A stretch of 41,551 nucleotides of DNA from Rhodospirillales bacterium (GCA_013203595.1 JABMNT010000122.1:1-41551), one strand, 5' to 3'. Positions 25,434 through 34,123 are shown, counted from the first letter of the stretch. Notes: generated from the sequence alone by a model not told the origin. Program-made: numbers and translations.

Positions 25434-28085
25434 GTGATCAAACTCAGTTCAATTGTCTTTTGGCGGACGCCTGCTCTTGATTATTTGCCAATGAAACGCG
25501 ATCCTTTGTGCATGGAAATTTCAACGTCACAAAGCCGCGTGGTTGCCGTTCTCGGGCCAACCAATACCGGCAAAACCCATCTGGCGATGGATCGGATGCT
25601 GGCCCATGCCACGGGTATGATTGGCTTTCCGCTGCGCTTGCTGGCGCGGGAAAATTATCAGCGCGCAGTTGCGGTAAAGGGCTATAACGCAGTCGCTCTG
25701 ATCACCGGCGAAGAAAAAATTCTGCCCATGAGTGCGCGCTATTTCATCTGCACCACCGAATCAATGCCGGTTGACCGGCGCGTTGACTTTATGGCCATTG
25801 ATGAAATTCAGATGTGCGCAGACCCGGATCGCGGGCACATTTTTACGGACCGGTTGTTAAATGCCCGGGGCCGCCACGAAACCATGTTTCTGGGTGCCGA
25901 AACATTGCGGCCGCTGATCCGACGGCTGGTCCCCGACGCCGAATTTCAAACCCGGCCGCGGTTCTCGACGCTGACCTATGTTGGCGCAAAAAAGATTACG
26001 CGGCTGCCAAAGCGCAGCGCAATTGTCGCTTTTTCAGCCTCTGATGTTTATGCCTATGCGGAGCTCATTCGCCGTCAGAAAGGCGGCGCTGCGGTTGTTA
26101 TGGGAGCGCTGAGCCCGCGTACCCGCAATGCCCAGGTGGCGCTCTATCAGTCGGGTGAAGTCGACTATATCGTCGCCACCGATGCCATTGGTATGGGACT
26201 GAATATGGACGTTGATCACGTTGCCTTTGCAGCAACCCGCAAGTTCGACGGGCATCGGCGACGGCCGCTGGAGCCTGCTGAGCTGGCGCAGATAGCCGGT
26301 CGCGCCGGTCGCCACATGAACGATGGCACCTTCGGGACAACCGGGGATGCGGAACTGGTTGATCCGGAAGTTATTGGGCGTATTGAAAATCACGAGTTTG
26401 AGGCGGTCCGGCAAATTTACTGGCGCAACCCCCGGCCCCGGTTTGCCTCGCTCGATGCGCTTGTGAAAAGCCTGTCCGTTCCGCCTGAGTTGCAGGGCCT
26501 GGCCCGTGTCCGTCAGGCCGATGATGAACTGGTTCTGCGGCGCCTGGTCCAGGATCCGGAAATCATTGATCTGGCGACGACCCACGATGCGGTCCGCCTG
26601 CTCTGGGACGTTTGCCAGGTCCCTGATTTCGGAAATATCAAAAGCGATGGCCATGCCCGTACCCTGGCCCGGATCTACCGGCATTTAATGAAATTCAGAA
26701 ACGCCCGCCTGCCCGAGGACTGGATCGCCGAACAGATCAAACGCATGGACCGGACCGATGGCGACATTGAGCACCTGACCACGCGTATCGCCGGTATTCG
26801 CACCTGGATCTATATTGCCTATCGGGCCGACTGGCTGGAGAATATCGGCTATTGGCAGGAACGCACCCGGGCCATCGAAGATCGCCTGTCCGATGCTCTG
26901 CACGAACGCCTGACCCAACGCTTTGTCGATCGGCGGACAACGGAGTTGATGCGCCGCATGAAAGAACAGCCGGAACTGCTGGCGGCGGTCAAACGCGACG
27001 GTGAGGTGGTGGTTGAAGGCCATTATATCGGGCGACTGGATGGCTTCAGGTTCGTTGCCGACCAGGCGTCTTATGGTATTGGCGAAGCGCTGGCGGTAAA
27101 GGCTGTGGAACTGGCTGCGGTAAAAGCCCTGCGCGGGGAAATCGAGCGGCGGACGGTGCAGCTTGTCGCCGCCGATGATACGGAATTCCGGTTTGCCGGT
27201 GATCCGGCCAACCCGGAAGCCGAGATTTTGTGGCAGGATACGCCTGTCTGCCGGCTGATGAAGGGCCCCGATCTGCTGCGCCCGCACATCGCTGTGCTTC
27301 CCAGCGACCTGCTTGAGCCGCAGCAGCGTGACCGCATCGCCACCCGGTTGACGGACTGGCTGAAGGGGCATCTCGAAAGCCGGTTGCGGCCGCTGTTTCG
27401 CCTCAGCAATGCCCAGCTGTCAGGGCCTGCCCGCGGTCTGGCGTTTCAGATGTGCGAGCAACTGGGCTCGCTGCCGCGTCGCCGGGGCAGAACCGAAATT
27501 GATGCCCTGAGCAAGGATGCGCGCCGGGATCTGCGTGCCGTCGGAGTCCGCATCGGCCGCGAATCGGTATATGTGAGCGAACTGCTAAAGCCCCATGCCA
27601 TTGCCATACGCGCCCTCCTGTGGGCGATTTACATGGGGCGGATTGAAAGCGCGCGGGCGTTGCCCATACCGCTGCCGGGGCGGGTCTCGATCAAGCCCCA
27701 TCCGGCCTTTCCCGCGTCCTATTACGAGGCCATCGGCTTTCGGGTGATGGGGACACTGGCGGTACGCATTGATATGATCGAACGGATTGCCGAACTGGCC
27801 TGGCAACTGAACCGCAAAAAGTCCTTCCCCATGTCGCCGGATCTGCTGGCGCTGGGCGGATGTGGCGTCGATGAAATGACAGCGTTGCTCAAGTTGCTGG
27901 GGTACCGAAGCACGGAAAAGGATGGGGTTCTGCATTTTCGGCTGCGCCCGCCCCGCAATGGCGGCGAACCGGACAGCAAAACATCGGGCAAACCAAAGCC
28001 GGATCAAAAGCCCGCTGGCAAGGCGTCTGCCTATGATAGTGATTCGCCGTTCGCCGTTTTAAGTGATTTCAAGATCGTGCGATGA
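25434..28085 (+). CDS. Suv3-like superfamily II RNA/DNA helicase
   Basis: Up to 883 residues. Motif I GPTNTGKTH (41-49), motif II DEIQ (123-126) in FMAIDEIQMCADPDRGHIF, DAIGMGLNMDV, and motif VI QIAGRAGRH (from about 286) match mitochondrial Suv3 and its alphaproteobacterial relatives, ATP-driven helicases likely acting on structured RNA. A long C-terminal part with Suv3-like domains ends in a lysine-rich, low-complexity tail (SKTSGKPKPDQKPAGK). The GTG at 25434 lacks a good ribosome binding site, but its context is conserved in the upstream duplicate; ATG codons at 25491 and 25512 are alternatives that still precede motif I. The stop overlaps the S4-domain gene by four bases (ATGA), so the two are translationally coupled. 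Confidence 0.9.
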   Translation: MIKLSSIVFWRTPALDYLPMKRDPLCMEISTSQSRVVAVLGPTNTGKTHLAMDRMLAHATGMIGFPLRLLARENYQRAVAVKGYNAVALITGEEKILPMSARYFICTTESMPVDRRVDFMAIDEIQMCADPDRGHIFTDRLLNARGRHETMFLGAETLRPLIRRLVPDAEFQTRPRFSTLTYVGAKKITRLPKRSAIVAFSASDVYAYAELIRRQKGGAAVVMGALSPRTRNAQVALYQSGEVDYIVATDAIGMGLNMDVDHVAFAATRKFDGHRRRPLEPAELAQIAGRAGRHMNDGTFGTTGDAELVDPEVIGRIENHEFEAVRQIYWRNPRPRFASLDALVKSLSVPPELQGLARVRQADDELVLRRLVQDPEIIDLATTHDAVRLLWDVCQVPDFGNIKSDGHARTLARIYRHLMKFRNARLPEDWIAEQIKRMDRTDGDIEHLTTRIAGIRTWIYIAYRADWLENIGYWQERTRAIEDRLSDALHERLTQRFVDRRTTELMRRMKEQPELLAAVKRDGEVVVEGHYIGRLDGFRFVADQASYGIGEALAVKAVELAAVKALRGEIERRTVQLVAADDTEFRFAGDPANPEAEILWQDTPVCRLMKGPDLLRPHIAVLPSDLLEPQQRDRIATRLTDWLKGHLESRLRPLFRLSNAQLSGPARGLAFQMCEQLGSLPRRRGRTEIDALSKDARRDLRAVGVRIGRESVYVSELLKPHAIAIRALLWAIYMGRIESARALPIPLPGRVSIKPHPAFPASYYEAIGFRVMGTLAVRIDMIERIAELAWQLNRKKSFPMSPDLLALGGCGVDEMTALLKLLGYRSTEKDGVLHFRLRPPRNGGEPDSKTSGKPKPDQKPAGKASAYDSDSPFAVLSDFKIVR

Positions 28086-28498
28086 CTGATCCGACACTTC
28101 GACTGGATAAATGGCTCTGGTATGCGCGTCTGTTCAAAAGCCGGACCCTGGCTGCCAAACTCTGCCAATCAGGGCGAATGCGGGTCAACGGCACCCTCAT
28201 TGGAAAATCGAAACAGGTGGTCAATCAGGGCGATGTGCTGACCTTTCCGAAAGGCGAGCATATCCGCATTATCAAGGTTCTGCTGCTGGGCAACCGCCGC
28301 GGGCCCGCCGCCGAAGCGCAGACTTTGTATGAGGATCTGGAGCCACCGAAGGCGAAGAAGGCGGTCCTGGAAATGGAAAGCGCCGATGTGCGAACGGCTC
28401 CCGTCGCCAAGCGCGGGCGTGGTACCGGGCGACCGACGAAAACGGAACGACGGGCCCTTGATAAATTGCGAGGGGATCCGGAGGATGACGCCGGATAG
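28082..28498 (+). CDS. S4-domain RNA-binding protein, Hsp15 (HslR) type
   Basis: 138 residues. The S4 domain fills the first 60 residues: LRLDKWLWYARLFKSRTLAA, QSGRMRVNGTLIGKSKQVVNQGDVLTF, as in Hsp15/HslR, which in E. coli binds stalled 50S subunits carrying tRNA. The tail is basic (RTAPVAKRGRGTGRPTKTERR), suited to RNA contact. It overlaps the helicase stop by four bases; this helicase-S4 pair recurs in alphaproteobacteria and points to a shared RNA-related role (ribosome rescue or RNA turnover), an inference from context. Confidence 0.9.
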   Translation: MTDPTLRLDKWLWYARLFKSRTLAAKLCQSGRMRVNGTLIGKSKQVVNQGDVLTFPKGEHIRIIKVLLLGNRRGPAAEAQTLYEDLEPPKAKKAVLEMESADVRTAPVAKRGRGTGRPTKTERRALDKLRGDPEDDAG

Positions 28499-28614
28499 GG
28501 CGCGCTGTAGGCAGGGCGGCCGTGCAAAAGCGGCATTTTCGCAGGCCAAACAGGAAACCGGTAAACCCGTACCCGTTCACAATTTTGTAATGCTTTGTCG
28601 CTAATGTCGGTGCT

Positions 28615-28821
28615 ATGGACATACAGAATTTACCAACGCGCTACGGCGTTGCCTTCGATTCCGAGGCCCGGCACTGGCAGGTCAGGGATCACTATCTGGC
28701 AAACCAGATTATTGGTGTACATGGAACGGAACAGGCGGCCTATGTGCAGGCAGACACGGAAGAGCGGTATTGGAACCTTTATCGCTCGCCAGCCGAGGAA
28801 GTTGCGCAAATAATGGCCTGA
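28615..28821 (+). CDS. hypothetical protein, 68 residues
   Basis: Begins MDIQNLPTRYGVAFDSEARH; mixed charged and aromatic composition (five Tyr, two Trp) without membrane segment, signal peptide or recognised motif. The stop is at 28821. The ribosome binding site is poor (GTCGGTGCT before the ATG). It lies 116 bases after the S4 gene and 90 before the next unknown gene, all on the plus strand. Base composition fits coding, but no family is recognised. Confidence 0.55.
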   Translation: MDIQNLPTRYGVAFDSEARHWQVRDHYLANQIIGVHGTEQAAYVQADTEERYWNLYRSPAEEVAQIMA

Positions 28822-28911
28822 AATCGGTTATTCGTATCAATATGACAATCTGATTCTTGCGTCAGTGCAAAAATAGCGTCACTTTGGCGCTGTCGCGCAA
28901 GGAGTTGCCAA

Positions 28912-29955
28912 TTGTCAGACGAACCGCTTATCCGAAATGAAGACCGTGATGCGCTGCATATTCTGCCGCTCGGAATTCTTGATTTTGAAACTAAGTCTGT
29001 CCGTCATGCGCGTCTCATAAAAAACTCGCGTCTCGACAGTGTGGTTGAACTGTTTTCCGGCGCCGGCATCGGCAGTGGCCAAATGGAAATCGATCATCTG
29101 CAGGCCCAGTTCGGCTGGCAGAACAATCCGCCGCACAAGGATTTGCGCCTGATCCGCAAATTGGGCAAAATGCCGAGCTTTGATGTCTACAGCCTGCGCA
29201 TCCTGTTCCGCGAGCAGGGCATCGAAGTCAAGGATATGGCTGCGCTTCAATTGTCGGACGAGAAACGCGCCGAATTAACCGAGTATATGAAAGTGTTTAC
29301 GAAACCGTTGATCCAGCAGATCTACGGCGGTGACGACGTCAGTGTCACATCCTTCAACGACATGGTCGGTCTGTTCAAGGATCCGGATATCAGGAAAGTC
29401 CGCGATAATCTGCAGTTGATGTCGAACAGACTGAACGTCGAAATACAGGATGTTCCGCTGTTTCTGGAAGATTACGGGGATGTTTTCCTGTCGCTTTCCT
29501 ATTACCGTCAGTGCATGGAAAAGCTGGAACCGCAGATTGATGATTTTTTAGAGTCCATCGCCGAGATTCGCGGCAATTTTCAGCTCAGACAGAATTTAAA
29601 CCTGATGGAAACCTGTAAAACCGTTGAATATACCATGAACTCGATGATGGCGGCGGTGACCGGTCGCTTCGAGACCTTTGAGCGATATACCAGCAGCATG
29701 TGGAAAAACGTTGATGCGACGCGGTTTCGTCAGGTTAAAAGTTTCATTGAGGATTACCATACCACGATTGGTGCAACCCTGTGTGCTGTCACCGTTAAAA
29801 TGGCGGCCTGGACGCGGTCATTTCCCAATAAGGATACCGGTGGTCCTGCCCGCAGGTCTGAATTTATTGTCGGCGAAATGAAGCAGGGCATCGATGTGTT
29901 GAAGGAAATCGAGGCCAACGCGCCAAACATTGAAAAGATCGACTGGGCCGAATAA
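28912..29955 (+). CDS. unknown 347-residue soluble protein
   Basis: Not recognised. The start is TTG at 28912, with AGGAG seven bases upstream. The chain is mostly helical, without signal peptide or membrane segments: an N-terminal segment (DALHILPLGILDFETKSV), a region LRLIRKLGKMPSFDVYSLRI that might be a small folded domain, then long amphipathic helices (YYRQCMEKLEPQIDDFLESI, MNSMMAAVTGRFETFERYTS). The Gly-rich LFSGAGIGSG near residue 50 recalls a loop but is not a P-loop. It looks like a structured protein under selection, possibly a cytoplasmic regulator or scaffold. Neighbours give no clear clue. Confidence 0.7.
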   Translation: MSDEPLIRNEDRDALHILPLGILDFETKSVRHARLIKNSRLDSVVELFSGAGIGSGQMEIDHLQAQFGWQNNPPHKDLRLIRKLGKMPSFDVYSLRILFREQGIEVKDMAALQLSDEKRAELTEYMKVFTKPLIQQIYGGDDVSVTSFNDMVGLFKDPDIRKVRDNLQLMSNRLNVEIQDVPLFLEDYGDVFLSLSYYRQCMEKLEPQIDDFLESIAEIRGNFQLRQNLNLMETCKTVEYTMNSMMAAVTGRFETFERYTSSMWKNVDATRFRQVKSFIEDYHTTIGATLCAVTVKMAAWTRSFPNKDTGGPARRSEFIVGEMKQGIDVLKEIEANAPNIEKIDWAE

Positions 29956-29994
29956 CGTCCCGCCGAGAGCCTATCGGCTTGCTCCGGTTTGTCT

Positions 29995-30636
29995 CTAACC
30001 GATGATCTGACGAACGGTGTCGGCAACGGCCAGGCCGAGGGGGGTCAGCTGGTCCTCGTCAAAATGGACGCCGTCGACATCGCTTGTTGTGATATGGGCC
30101 CCGGCATCGAGAAAATGACAACCCCGCAAGGACGAAATTTTTTCATAGTTTTCTGCAAAAGCCATGGACTTTTCAGGCCCCCCCTCAAAGTTTGCCGCCA
30201 GCAGCTCGAGCTTACCCAGTGGTGGCGGTGAAATCAGCAGCCGCTCCGGTTGCCCGCCAACCAGTGGTTTTGCGGGGTTGGCAAGGATATCGAGCAGGCT
30301 GCCGGCACCACAGGCAATGTCCCAGCTGGATTTGCCGAACCGTGACTTCAGATCGTTGGTGCCCAGCATGATGATCACCAGATCAAGTGGCATATGGGAT
30401 TCGATGCAGGCAAAAAAATGACGCTGGCCATTTTTGTGCCGACCCTCAATCTCGTCGTCGAACGCCGTCGTCCGGTTATTCAGTCCCTCGGCCACCACAT
30501 GATAGGCTGGTCCCAGCTGCTGTTGCAGGACCGTTGTCCACCGCAGCTGCAGTGGGTAGCGGTGGATTTCGCCAAACACCGTCAGCGGCCGGGCTCCCCA
30601 GGTGTTGGAATCGCCATAACAGAGAATGTTCTTCAT
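29995..30636 (-). CDS. SGNH/GDSL-family hydrolase (arylesterase-like)
   Basis: 213 residues. Block I ILCYGDSNTWGARP carries the nucleophile Ser10; LVIIMLGTNDLKSRF is block III with its Asn; DGVHFDEDQLTPLGLAVAD supplies the catalytic Asp-x-x-His. The form resembles bacterial arylesterases and lipolytic SGNH enzymes acting on small esters; there is no signal peptide, so it is cytoplasmic. AGGAGG inside the end of the upstream lrp-type gene and the 6-base gap indicate translational coupling with that gene. Confidence 0.92.
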   Translation of the reverse strand: MKNILCYGDSNTWGARPLTVFGEIHRYPLQLRWTTVLQQQLGPAYHVVAEGLNNRTTAFDDEIEGRHKNGQRHFFACIESHMPLDLVIIMLGTNDLKSRFGKSSWDIACGAGSLLDILANPAKPLVGGQPERLLISPPPLGKLELLAANFEGGPEKSMAFAENYEKISSLRGCHFLDAGAHITTSDVDGVHFDEDQLTPLGLAVADTVRQIIG

Positions 30637-30642
30637 TGCCGA

Positions 30643-31143
30643 TCAGCCCTCCTCGTCAGCGTCGCCGCCATGCACGGGAATAGGCACCCCGGGACGGTGC
30701 TTGGCGGAACGAAAGGACAGGGCGGACTTGACGTGATTGACGTTATCCGCCGGGGTCAGCTTTGTGGTCAGAAATTCTTCATAGGATTCCCAGTCCTTGG
30801 CGACAATCTTCAGCAAGAAATCCGTTTCTCCGGCCAGCATGTGGCATTCGCGGACTTCCGGCAACTGGGTTACTTCCGACTCGAAGGCCTCCAGATCCGC
30901 CTCCGCCTGTGAATTCAGGCCAACCTGGGCAAAAACGGTAATGTGGTAGCCCATCATTTTCGGATCGATATCCGCATGATAGCCGCGGATATAGCCGGCT
31001 TCCTCCAGGGCCCGGACCCGGCGCAGGCAGGGGGGGGCTGAGATGCCGGCGCGGCTGGCCAGTTCAACATTGGTGATTCGTCCCCTGTTCTGCAAATCCC
31101 TGAGAATTTGCCGATCAATGCGGTCCAGTTTGACCCTTTGCAT
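30643..31143 (-). CDS. Lrp/AsnC family transcriptional regulator
   Basis: 166 residues. The N-terminal winged HTH LDRIDRQILRDLQNRGRITNVELASRAGISAPPCLRRVRALE is typical of Lrp/AsnC, followed by GYIRGYHADIDPKMMGY and the RAM/ligand domain (VRECHMLAGETDFLLKIVAKDWESYEEF), which binds amino acids or similar ligands and forms octamers. AAGGAT precedes the ATG at 31143. It is divergent from trxB and upstream of the SGNH hydrolase. A symmetrical AT-rich site at 31181-31202 may be its own operator. Confidence 0.95.
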   Translation of the reverse strand: MQRVKLDRIDRQILRDLQNRGRITNVELASRAGISAPPCLRRVRALEEAGYIRGYHADIDPKMMGYHITVFAQVGLNSQAEADLEAFESEVTQLPEVRECHMLAGETDFLLKIVAKDWESYEEFLTTKLTPADNVNHVKSALSFRSAKHRPGVPIPVHGGDADEEG

Positions 31144-31180
31144 TTTGTATCCTTATGATTGGGTGAATAGTGTGTCGGGA

Positions 31181-31202
31181 AATATTGTTACGAAATAATA
31201 TT
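31181..31202. promoter_or_regulatory. candidate Lrp-type operator (AATATT inverted pair)
   Basis: AATATT at 31181-31186 and again at 31197-31202, ten bases apart, within an AT-rich patch 38-59 bases upstream of the lrp-type start and inside the lrp/trxB divergent gap. Lrp-family proteins usually regulate their own genes through such AT-rich symmetrical sites. Confidence 0.3.
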
Positions 31203-31359
31203 ACATTTATTAGCGCATAAATGAAAGTTGTCGATACGGTTTTTTACGTTTTTTCCACGCCCGCCCGGCTTGCGACATTCGCCAAGCGGACCTATGTTAG
31301 GGCGTTGTTGCTTTTGGCGGCAGCCCGGATAAAAAGTTGTTTCAGGGAAATATAGTCTT

Positions 31360-32325
31360 ATGTCGGAAAGCCACCATACAAAAGTACTGATCATCGGATC
31401 CGGTGCCGCCGGATATACCGCAGCCGTCTATGCAGCGCGGGCAAACCTGCAGCCGATTCTGGTGCGCGGATTGCAGCCGGGCGGGCAGTTGACCATCACC
31501 ACGGATGTTGAAAACTATCCGGGCTTCGCTGATCCGGTGCAAGGCCCCTGGTTGATGGAGCAGATGTATGCGCAGGCGAAAAACGTCGGCACCGCCATGT
31601 TTGATGACACCATTGTCTCGGTCGACCTCTCGAAGCGGCCTTTTGTCGCCGTCGGCGACGGCGGTGTCACCTATACGGGCGATACCCTGGTCATTGCCAC
31701 CGGCGCTTCGGCCCGCTGGCTGGGACTGGCGGGCGAGCAGAAGTTCATGGGTTTCGGGGTTTCCGCCTGTGCCACCTGCGACGGGTTCTTTTATCGTGAA
31801 AAACCGATTGCTGTCATCGGCGGTGGCAATACCGCCGTCGAAGAAGCCCTTTTTCTGACCAATTTTGCCTCAAAGGTGACGCTTATCCATCGCCGTGACG
31901 CGTTGCGGGCAGAAAAAATCATGCAGGACCGTTTGTTCAAGCATCCGAAAATCGATGTGATGTGGGATTCTGTGCTGGACGATGTGATCGGCACCGAACA
32001 GCCGCTCGGCGTAACCGCTGCGCGGGTCCGCAATATCAAATCCGGTGAAATTACGGATCTGCCCGTCGACGGGATTTTTGTCGCCATTGGCCACGATCCC
32101 AACACCAAATTGTTCAGCGGCCAAATCGATCTCGATGCGGAAGGCTATATCCTGACCAAGGCCGGGACCACACAAACCAATATCGCGGGCGTGTTTGCCG
32201 CCGGCGACGTTCAGGACAAAATCTATCGCCAAGCGGTGACGGCAGCAGGTACCGGCTGCATGAGTGCGCTCGAGGCGGAGCATTTTCTTGCCAATTTGGA
32301 AGCCCGCCAGGAGGCGGCCGCATAG
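31360..32325 (+). CDS. trxB: thioredoxin-disulfide reductase
   Basis: 321 residues. The FAD-binding GSGAAGYTAAVYAARANL, GGQLTITTDVENYPGF, redox-active CATCDGFFY (Cys-Ala-Thr-Cys), NADPH-binding GGGNTAVEEAL with HRRDALRAEKI, and the closing GVFAAGDVQDKIYRQAVTAAGTGC are all intact. It reduces thioredoxin with NADPH in the cytoplasm. It is divergent from the Lrp regulator and followed after 61 bases by a LysR gene; lrp-trxB-lysR proximity is seen in other Rhodospirillales (from memory). Confidence 0.97.
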   Translation: MSESHHTKVLIIGSGAAGYTAAVYAARANLQPILVRGLQPGGQLTITTDVENYPGFADPVQGPWLMEQMYAQAKNVGTAMFDDTIVSVDLSKRPFVAVGDGGVTYTGDTLVIATGASARWLGLAGEQKFMGFGVSACATCDGFFYREKPIAVIGGGNTAVEEALFLTNFASKVTLIHRRDALRAEKIMQDRLFKHPKIDVMWDSVLDDVIGTEQPLGVTAARVRNIKSGEITDLPVDGIFVAIGHDPNTKLFSGQIDLDAEGYILTKAGTTQTNIAGVFAAGDVQDKIYRQAVTAAGTGCMSALEAEHFLANLEARQEAAA

Positions 32326-32386
32326 CTTCATCTGTTATCGGGTGACCCGTTCACCAAAAATGATCTGCCTATAGGGAGCCTACCAC

Positions 32387-33280
32387 ATGGATTGGGACAA
32401 ACTCCGCGTTTTTCATGCCGTCGCGCAAGCCGGCAGTTTTACCCATGCGGGGGAGCGCCTGAACCTGAGCCAGTCGGCGGTCAGCCGCCAGATCAGCGGC
32501 CTCGAGAACAGCCTGCGGGTGCCGTTGTTTCACCGCCATGCCCGGGGCCTCAATCTGACGGAGCAGGGCGAGTTCCTCTACCATACGGCCCACGATGTGT
32601 TCGCCAAACTGGCTATGGTCGAAACCCAGATCTCGGAAAGCAAGGATCACCCCATGGGTCCCTTGAAGATCACCACGACGGTGGCCTTTGGCTCCGTGTG
32701 GCTGACTTCGCGGATCAAGAAGTTCATGAACCTGTATCCAGAAATCGATGTTTCTCTGGTGCTCGCCGATAATGAGCTGGATCTGTCCATGCGCGAGGCC
32801 GATGCCGCCATTCGCCTGGAGCCACCCAGTCAGCCGGGTCTGATTCAGAAACATCTGTTGAAGATGCAGTATCATGTTTATGCCGCACCGGCCTATCTGG
32901 CTGAGCGCGGTACCCCAACGACGCCGGCGCAACTGGATAATCACAGTCTGATTGTCTACGGCGAAGATGCCAGCCCACCCATTGCCAATTTGAACTGGCT
33001 GCTCGAGGCGGGGACCAAAAACGGCACCAAACGCCGGCCGACCCTGCAGGTCAACAGTATTTATGGAATCTTCCGGGCCGTGCAAAGCGGCCTTGGCATT
33101 GGCGCCCTGCCTGATTATATGAGCCGCGAGGTCGGCAATCTGGTCGAGATTCTGCCGGAAATCCGTGGCCCCACCATCGACACTTATTTTGTCTACCCCG
33201 AAGAGCTTCGCAAAACCAAGAGAATCGTTGTTCTCAGGGATTTTCTGGTGGATGAAATGCGCAAGATGTTAAGCCAGTAG
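32387..33280 (+). CDS. LysR family transcriptional regulator
   Basis: 297 residues. The N-terminal HTH WDKLRVFHAVAQAGSFTHAG, with LNLSQSAVSRQISGLENSL and LFHRHARGLNLTEQGE, is classic LysR, followed by a substrate-binding domain that ends before a cysteine-free tail. TATAGGGAG gives the ribosome binding site eight bases before 32387. It lies directly downstream of trxB and is possibly read with it; target and ligand unknown. The end of the gene is followed by the structured RNA region. Confidence 0.94.
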   Translation: MDWDKLRVFHAVAQAGSFTHAGERLNLSQSAVSRQISGLENSLRVPLFHRHARGLNLTEQGEFLYHTAHDVFAKLAMVETQISESKDHPMGPLKITTTVAFGSVWLTSRIKKFMNLYPEIDVSLVLADNELDLSMREADAAIRLEPPSQPGLIQKHLLKMQYHVYAAPAYLAERGTPTTPAQLDNHSLIVYGEDASPPIANLNWLLEAGTKNGTKRRPTLQVNSIYGIFRAVQSGLGIGALPDYMSREVGNLVEILPEIRGPTIDTYFVYPEELRKTKRIVVLRDFLVDEMRKMLSQ

Positions 33281-33369
33281 GGTTTGCATGGTCTCCACCC
33301 CTTCGCTATGTATTGCTGATGCAATCGGTAATTTAGGTATGCATATGTCGCATGGGTGCACTGCAAAAA

Positions 33370-33560
33370 AGTTGGTGGTATACCAGACAGGTTTCTCCTA
33401 TATTTTGTTGGTAGGGTGTTGCACCGCAACATTCTATCCTCCCTTCGGGCTTATGCCCGAAATATAAGGATCGCCTGCATGGCGACTCCTTGCGTCTCCC
33501 AGACGTGAAGCCTCCCTGTTTAAACTCGCCCTGGCCAATATTTGGCCAGGGTTTTTTTTT
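33370..33560 (+). ncRNA. ssrS: structured small RNA, candidate 6S RNA
   Basis: A gene-free region rich in complementary pairs, ending in a strong intrinsic terminator. A closing helix joins AGACA-GGTTTC (33385-33395) to GAAGCC-TGTTT (33507-33512 and 33517-33521) across a TCCC bulge. Inside are TCCTATATTT with a near-complement ending in AAGGA (about 33396-33470), a 13-bp hairpin GGTAGGGTGTTGC with GCAACATTCTATC, the perfect hairpin TTCGGGC-TTAT-GCCCGAA (33444-33461) and CGTCT-CCC-AGACG (33493-33505). A small hairpin followed directly by GAAGCC and then AAACT is how I remember the 3' half of 6S RNAs, including E. coli. The 5' end is uncertain (33360-33385). It could be another sRNA; no protein of sensible length fits. 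Confidence 0.55.
33529..33560 (+). terminator. strong Rho-independent terminator
   Basis: CCCTGGCCAA (33529-33538) pairs perfectly with TTGGCCAGGG (33542-33551) around a three-base loop, then nine T's (33552-33560). It ends the structured RNA above and would also stop read-through from lysR toward the PilZ gene. Confidence 0.93.
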
Positions 33561-33738
33561 GGATTCAAAGGGCTGCGCGGTTAACACTTAAACGCAAACA
33601 ACCGTATAACGGAGCGGATCGTGGGGGAAGAGTTGTTTCGCCAGGGGCAGAAATGCATTTATCTCTGACCTTTCCTCGAAATCAACCCCGCGCCGTGCTA
33701 TCAAGGTTGGAAAATTGTAATCCTGACAGGAGTGAGCG

Positions 33739-34113
33739 GTGGCCAGACGCAGTGTGATTGGCAAATCGAAACCCTACGAGCGGAAAAACCGGCGGGTAGA
33801 GGTGCCGGCGATCAATCTCGAGTTGCTGGGGGGGCGTTACCAGACCCTGGACTGGGGACTGGGCGGCTTTCGCATTGATGACTTCAAGGCCCCCATAAAA
33901 AAGGATCAGGAGTTCCTGGTCGAAGGCATCGGGCCGGCCGACGAAGATGACCTGCTGGCGGTGCGTATTCCGTGCCGGGCTGTGCGCCGTAACAAGTACG
34001 AACTGTCCTGCGCCTTCATTGTGCTTGGCACAAGTGCCTACGATATTCTGGAAGCCCTGATGCTGCGCAGGCAAAAGGTTCTGGACAAGCTGATGAAGGG
34101 CAAAAACCCGTAA
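33739..34113 (+). CDS. PilZ-domain protein (c-di-GMP receptor family)
   Basis: 124 residues from a GTG at 33739, with AGGAG seven bases upstream. A single PilZ domain: RKNRR (R15-R19, the RxxxR switch) precedes the beta-barrel, and the second motif reads DWGLGGF at about 38-44 where (D/N)xSxxG is usual, so the serine is replaced by glycine. PilZ proteins bind c-di-GMP and alter motility or exopolysaccharide machinery; affinity may be reduced here. No membrane segment. It stands between the RNA terminator and the convergent TerB-like gene (11-base gap). Confidence 0.88.
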   Translation: MARRSVIGKSKPYERKNRRVEVPAINLELLGGRYQTLDWGLGGFRIDDFKAPIKKDQEFLVEGIGPADEDDLLAVRIPCRAVRRNKYELSCAFIVLGTSAYDILEALMLRRQKVLDKLMKGKNP

Positions 34114-34123
34114 CGGTCGGCGG

